A DNA stretch of 64,000 bases from contig NZ_CP088156.1 of NCBI RefSeq assembly GCF_021088345.1, forward strand, positions 6,076,001 through 6,140,000, written 5' to 3'. The DNA comes from Bradyrhizobium ontarionense. GTDB lineage: Bacteria; Pseudomonadota; Alphaproteobacteria; Rhizobiales; Xanthobacteraceae. The stretch's first letter is position 1. Every line of letters starts with the position of its first letter. Shown one piece after another: positions 60,537-64,000 of this stretch. Both the position numbers and the translations under genes were made by a program. The notes under the pieces are model-generated. The model saw only the letters and a list, made by a program, of their open reading frames with translations, had not been told where the DNA came from and searched no databases.

Positions 60537-62159
60537 ATGAAGCGTCGCGATTTCCTGAAATCCGTGTCCGGTCTGGCGGCAGGCGCCGCGCTGCCAATGG
60601 CGCCGGCGGTCATCTCCGCCGCCAAGGCGGATGCGCGGTCCGAGACGCTGCTGATCGTCTCCGAGGGCGGCCCCAACAATCTCGACATCCATGGCGTCGG
60701 CACCAACGTGCCGGGCTACGAAGTCTCCTGGAATTGCTACGACCGCCTGATCAGCCACGAGATGAAGAGCGGCCCAGGCGGCGTGCCCTATTACGACCGC
60801 GACAAGTTCAAGCCCGAACTGGCCGAGGACATGACCATCGGCGACATGTCCGCAACGTTCAAGCTGCGCAAGAACGCCAAATTCCACGACGGCGCGCCGG
60901 TCACGGCCAAGGACGTCAAATGGTCGCTCGATCGCGCCGTCAGCGTCGGCGGCTTCCCGACCTTCCAGATGAGCGCGGGCTCGCTGACCAAGCCCGAGCA
61001 GTTCGTCATCGTCGACGACTACACGGTGCGTGTCGACTTCCTCAAGAAGGACCGGCTGACGATCCCCGATCTCGCCGTCATCGTGCCCTGCGTCGTCAAC
61101 TCCGAGTTGGTCAAGAAGAACGCCACCGACAAGGATCCGTGGGGCCTCGAGTTCACCAAGCAGCAGACCGCAGGCTCCGGCGCCTACAAGGTGACGAAGT
61201 GGACCGCCGGCACCGAAGTCATCATGGAGCGCAACGACGAGTGGGTGTCCGGCCCGCTGCCGAAGATCAAGCGCGTGATCTGGCGCATGGTGCCGCAGGC
61301 CGGCAACCGCCGCGCGCTGTTGGAGCGCGGTGATGCCGACATCTCCTACGAATTGCCGTTCAAGGATTTCCAGGAAATGAAGGCGAGCGGCAAGCTCAGC
61401 GTGGTGTCGCTGCCGTTCTCCAACGGCATTCAATACATCGGCATGAACGTCACCAAACCGCCGTTCGACAATCCGAAGGTGCGGCAGGCGATGGCCTATG
61501 CGATGCCGTACCAGAAGATCATGGATGCCGTGCTGTTCGGCCTCGCCAATCCGATGTTCGGTGCGGCGGCCGACAAGGCGACCGAGGTGGCCTGGCCGCA
61601 GCCGACCAAATACGCCACCGACATGGAAAAGGCGAAGGCGCTGCTTGCCGAGGCCGGCTATGCCAACGGTTTCGAGACCACGATCTCGTTCGATCTTAAT
61701 TTCGCGCAGGTCAACGAGCCGTTGTGCGTGCTGGTGCAGGAGAGCCTCGCGCAGCTCGGCATCAAGACCACGATCAACAAGGTGCCCGGCGCCAACTGGC
61801 GCACCGAGCTGAACAAGAAGGAGATGCCGCTCTACACCAACGTGTTCTCGGGCTGGCTCGATTATCCCGAGTACTTCTTCTACTGGTGCTATCACGGCAA
61901 CAATTCCGTGTTCAACACGATGAGCTACAAGTCGCCGGTCATGGACAAGCTCATCGACGGCGCGCGCGACGCGGCCGCGACCGGCGACAAGGCAACGTAC
62001 GACACCGACGTGAAGGGCTTCGTCGATCTCGCCTTTGCCGAGGTGCCGCGCATTCCGCTGTACCAGCCGTTCGTCAACGTCGCGATGCAGAAGAACATCT
62101 CGGGCTATCAGTACTGGTTCCACCGCCGGCTCGACTATCGCGCGCTGGTGAAGGGGTGA
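60537..62159 (+). CDS. Peptide/opine-type ABC transporter substrate-binding protein (family 5, Tat leader)
   Basis: This 540-residue periplasmic protein has a twin-arginine leader (MKRRDFLKSVSGLAAGAALP). It has the large three-domain type II fold of DppA/OppA-type proteins: LRKNAKFHDGAPVTAKDVKWSLDRA and GTEVIMERNDEW are signature segments. The ATG at 60537 has GGGAG seven bases upstream. It is the first gene of an operon with two permease genes. The ligand may be a peptide, opine or other oligomer. Confidence 0.94.
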   Translation: MKRRDFLKSVSGLAAGAALPMAPAVISAAKADARSETLLIVSEGGPNNLDIHGVGTNVPGYEVSWNCYDRLISHEMKSGPGGVPYYDRDKFKPELAEDMTIGDMSATFKLRKNAKFHDGAPVTAKDVKWSLDRAVSVGGFPTFQMSAGSLTKPEQFVIVDDYTVRVDFLKKDRLTIPDLAVIVPCVVNSELVKKNATDKDPWGLEFTKQQTAGSGAYKVTKWTAGTEVIMERNDEWVSGPLPKIKRVIWRMVPQAGNRRALLERGDADISYELPFKDFQEMKASGKLSVVSLPFSNGIQYIGMNVTKPPFDNPKVRQAMAYAMPYQKIMDAVLFGLANPMFGAAADKATEVAWPQPTKYATDMEKAKALLAEAGYANGFETTISFDLNFAQVNEPLCVLVQESLAQLGIKTTINKVPGANWRTELNKKEMPLYTNVFSGWLDYPEYFFYWCYHGNNSVFNTMSYKSPVMDKLIDGARDAAATGDKATYDTDVKGFVDLAFAEVPRIPLYQPFVNVAMQKNISGYQYWFHRRLDYRALVKG

Positions 62160-62162
62160 GAT

Positions 62163-62259
62163 TGGCGAATAGCGAGTGGCGAGTGGCGAGTAGCGAATAG
62201 GGGAGTGTCATGATTGAAGCCGTCCGGCCACTATTCGCCATTCGCTATTCGCCGTTCGC
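62163..62259. repeat. Imperfect palindrome with GCGAGTG/GCGAATAG units, family F
   Basis: The left part has tandem units GGCGAATAGCGAGTGGCGAG and TGGCGAGTAGCGAATAG. The right part contains the inverse, CTATTCGCCATTCGCTATTC, then GCC. It lies between the binding protein gene and the first permease gene and can fold into a long stem, which may lower permease expression relative to the binding protein. Confidence 0.8.
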
Positions 62260-62277
62260 TTGCGACGAGGTCGTGGC

Positions 62278-63291
62278 ATGATCGCTCTCATCACCAAGCG
62301 TCTCGCCTTCGCGATCCCCTCGCTAATCGGCGTGGTGATCGTCACCTTCCTGCTGACACGCGCGCTGCCCGGCGATCCCGCCGCTTATTTTGCCGGGCCG
62401 GCTGCGACCAAGGAGGCGGTGGAGCAGATCCGTAAGAAGCTCGGCTTGGACAAGCCGCTGGTCGAGCAGTTCTTCCGCTACACCGTCGATCTCGCCCGTG
62501 GCGATCTCGGCAGCTCGCTCACCACCGGCCAACCTGTCGCGGCCGAGATCCGCAACCGGCTGCCGGCCTCCGCCGAGCTCACCCTGCTCGGTCTGTTGGT
62601 CTCGGTCGCCATCGCGCTGCCGCTCGGCGTGCTCGCGGCCACGCGGCCGGGGTCGCTGATCGACCACGCCTGCCGTATCGTGACGACGGCGGGCGTCTCG
62701 CTGCCGGTGTTCTTCACCGGGCTCGTGCTGGTCTACGTGTTCTATTTCCGGCTCGGCTGGTCGCCGGCGCCGCTCGGCCGGCTCGACGTGTTCTACAGCG
62801 CGCCACCGACCGTGACCGGATTCTACCTGATCGACACACTGATCGCGCGTGACGGCGAGGCGTTCCGCTCGGCGCTGAGCCAGTTGCTTCTGCCTGCGGC
62901 GACGCTGGCGATCTTCTCGCTGGCGCCGATCGCCAGGATGACGCGCGCTTCGATGCTGTCCGTGCTGTCGTCGGAATTCGTGCGCACGGCGCGGGCCTCC
63001 GGCCTGTCACCGTCGACCGTCACGGTCACCTATGCGTTCCGCAACGCGATGCTGCCCGTGATCACCACGCTGTCGATGGTGTTCTCCTTCCTGCTCGGCG
63101 CCAATGTGCTGGTAGAGAAAGTGTTCGCCTGGCCGGGCATCGGCTCCTATGCGGTCGAGGCGCTGATCGCCTCCGACTTCGCGCCGGTTCAGGGCTTCGT
63201 GCTGACGATGGCCGTCATGTACGTCGTCCTCAACCTCGTCATCGACATTCTCTATGGCGTCATTGATCCCCGTGTGAGGCTGGAAGGATGA
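62278..63291 (+). CDS. ABC transporter permease, DppB/OppB type
   Basis: This 337-residue inner-membrane protein has six predicted helices. The N-terminus LAFAIPSLIGVVIVTFLLTRALPGDPA is characteristic of the first permease of peptide transporters. The EAA loop reads EFVRTARASGLSPSTVTVTYAFRNAMLP. The ATG at 62278 follows GAGGT. Its stop overlaps the second permease start (ATGA). Confidence 0.94.
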   Translation: MIALITKRLAFAIPSLIGVVIVTFLLTRALPGDPAAYFAGPAATKEAVEQIRKKLGLDKPLVEQFFRYTVDLARGDLGSSLTTGQPVAAEIRNRLPASAELTLLGLLVSVAIALPLGVLAATRPGSLIDHACRIVTTAGVSLPVFFTGLVLVYVFYFRLGWSPAPLGRLDVFYSAPPTVTGFYLIDTLIARDGEAFRSALSQLLLPAATLAIFSLAPIARMTRASMLSVLSSEFVRTARASGLSPSTVTVTYAFRNAMLPVITTLSMVFSFLLGANVLVEKVFAWPGIGSYAVEALIASDFAPVQGFVLTMAVMYVVLNLVIDILYGVIDPRVRLEG

Positions 63292-64000
63292 GCACTGTCG
63301 CACCGACCGTCGAACCTGCCGCCGTTCCGGCGAGGACCTCGGGGCTGGCAACCCTGATCGGGCACACGCGCTATGTGCTGGCCGAGAACAAGGTCACCGG
63401 CTTCGCCTTCGGGCTGCTCGTCGTGATCCTGTTGGCGGCCGTGCTCGGGCCATGGATCGTTCCCTACGATCCGCTGGCCAGCGACACAGCCTCCGCGCTC
63501 AAGCCGCCGTCCGCGGCGCATTGGTTCGGCACCGACCAGCTCGGCCGCGACATCTTCAGCCGCGTCGTGGTTGCGGCGCGGCTCGACACGTTCATCGCCG
63601 TGGCGTCAGTCGTGCTCGTGTTCCTGATGGGCGGGCTCGCCGGCGTCGCGGCGGGCTTCTTCGGCGGCTGGACCGATCGCATCGTCGGCCGCGTCGCCGA
63701 CACCATCATGGCGTTTCCGCTGTTCGTGCTGGCGATGGGCATCGTCGCCGCACTCGGCAATACCGTGCAGAACATCATCATCGCCACCGCGATCGTGAAC
63801 TTCCCTCTCTATGCCCGGGTCGCGCGTGCCGAGGCCAATGTCCGCCGCAACGCCGGCTTCGTGCAGGCGGCGCGGCTGTCGGGCAACAGCGAGATGCGCA
63901 TCCTGCTCGGCCACATCCTGCCCAACATCATGCCGATCATGATCGTGCAGATGTCGCTGACCATGGGCTACGCGATCCTCAATGCCGCGGGTCTTTCCTT
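63288..64000 (+). CDS. ABC transporter permease, DppC/OppC type (3' end outside window)
   Basis: The frame opens at the ATG overlapping the stop of the first permease and stays open to the window end, giving about 237 residues. The segment VTGFAFGLLVVILLAAVLGPWIVPYDP followed by HWFGTDQLGRDIFSRVV is the DppC hallmark. The EAA loop is ARVARAEANVRRNAGFVQAARL, with LPNIMP after it. ATP-binding genes probably follow beyond the window. Confidence 0.94.
   Translation, partial: MSTVAPTVEPAAVPARTSGLATLIGHTRYVLAENKVTGFAFGLLVVILLAAVLGPWIVPYDPLASDTASALKPPSAAHWFGTDQLGRDIFSRVVVAARLDTFIAVASVVLVFLMGGLAGVAAGFFGGWTDRIVGRVADTIMAFPLFVLAMGIVAALGNTVQNIIIATAIVNFPLYARVARAEANVRRNAGFVQAARLSGNSEMRILLGHILPNIMPIMIVQMSLTMGYAILNAAGLS

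Overview
The window is high-GC DNA from an alphaproteobacterium. The gene content and several palindromic repeat families fit the Bradyrhizobium/Rhodopseudomonas group (Nitrobacteraceae): a sox gene set, a cyanide-insensitive-type oxidase, HWE and DUF3369 kinases, a FixK-type box, acyl-CoA metabolism and many ABC binding proteins. The genus is inferred from family composition, because no rRNA or other marker gene is present. About 50 genes are densely packed, many with ATGA or TGATG overlaps. There are no tRNA, rRNA or CRISPR loci.

Layout. 0-10 kb: the end of an AraC-type regulator, a P-type cation ATPase, and a catabolic operon (BKACE beta-keto acid cleavage enzyme, acyl-CoA synthetase, two-subunit biotin-dependent acyl-CoA carboxylase). 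10-15 kb: an HWE kinase with a single-domain response regulator, a c-type cytochrome and a CBS-BON protein behind a FixK-type box, and a second acyl-CoA ligase. 15-27 kb: an RND efflux pair, a branched-chain-type binding protein, a MAPEG protein, a LolD/FtsX/AttH-type ABC set and an MFS transporter. 27.3-28.7 kb: an IS110-family (IS1111 group) insertion sequence that splits a palindromic repeat. 28.9-33.6 kb: an N-acyl-D-amino acid deacylase, an MFS transporter and a persulfide dioxygenase-rhodanese fusion. 33.7-37.9 kb: soxXYZA-K-B. 38-46 kb: a methyltransferase, a prolyl oligopeptidase, an MFS transporter, an AhpD-like protein, two acyl-CoA dehydrogenases and a fasciclin protein. 46.5-47.5 kb: about 1 kb of structured non-coding DNA. 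47.5-52 kb: an amino-acid binding protein, an L,D-transpeptidase and the cioAB oxidase with a 41-residue DUF2474 subunit. 52-58 kb: an ECF sigma factor and a three-gene phosphorelay. 58-64 kb: a UgpB-like binding protein with an aberrant APH-fold protein, then a peptide-type ABC transporter cut by the window end.

How the genes work together. The sox operon and the adjacent PDO-rhodanese gene form one sulfur-oxidation block (thiosulfate and persulfide) without soxCD in view. The FixK-type box and the bd-type oxidase point to low-oxygen or stress respiration. The BKACE-ligase-carboxylase operon looks like a route for an unidentified beta-keto or branched acid.

The most striking signal is in the IS element. 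The roughly 270 nt between the transposase stop and the IS end contains short segments complementary to the insertion site (9 nt) and to the element's own joined ends (8 nt), both ending on a shared CCAT core. This is the pattern expected of an IS110/IS1111 guide (bridge/seek) RNA, and the target lies inside a palindromic intergenic repeat. A second theme is a set of intergenic palindromes in at least six families; in one family the hairpin arms differ between copies but stay self-complementary.
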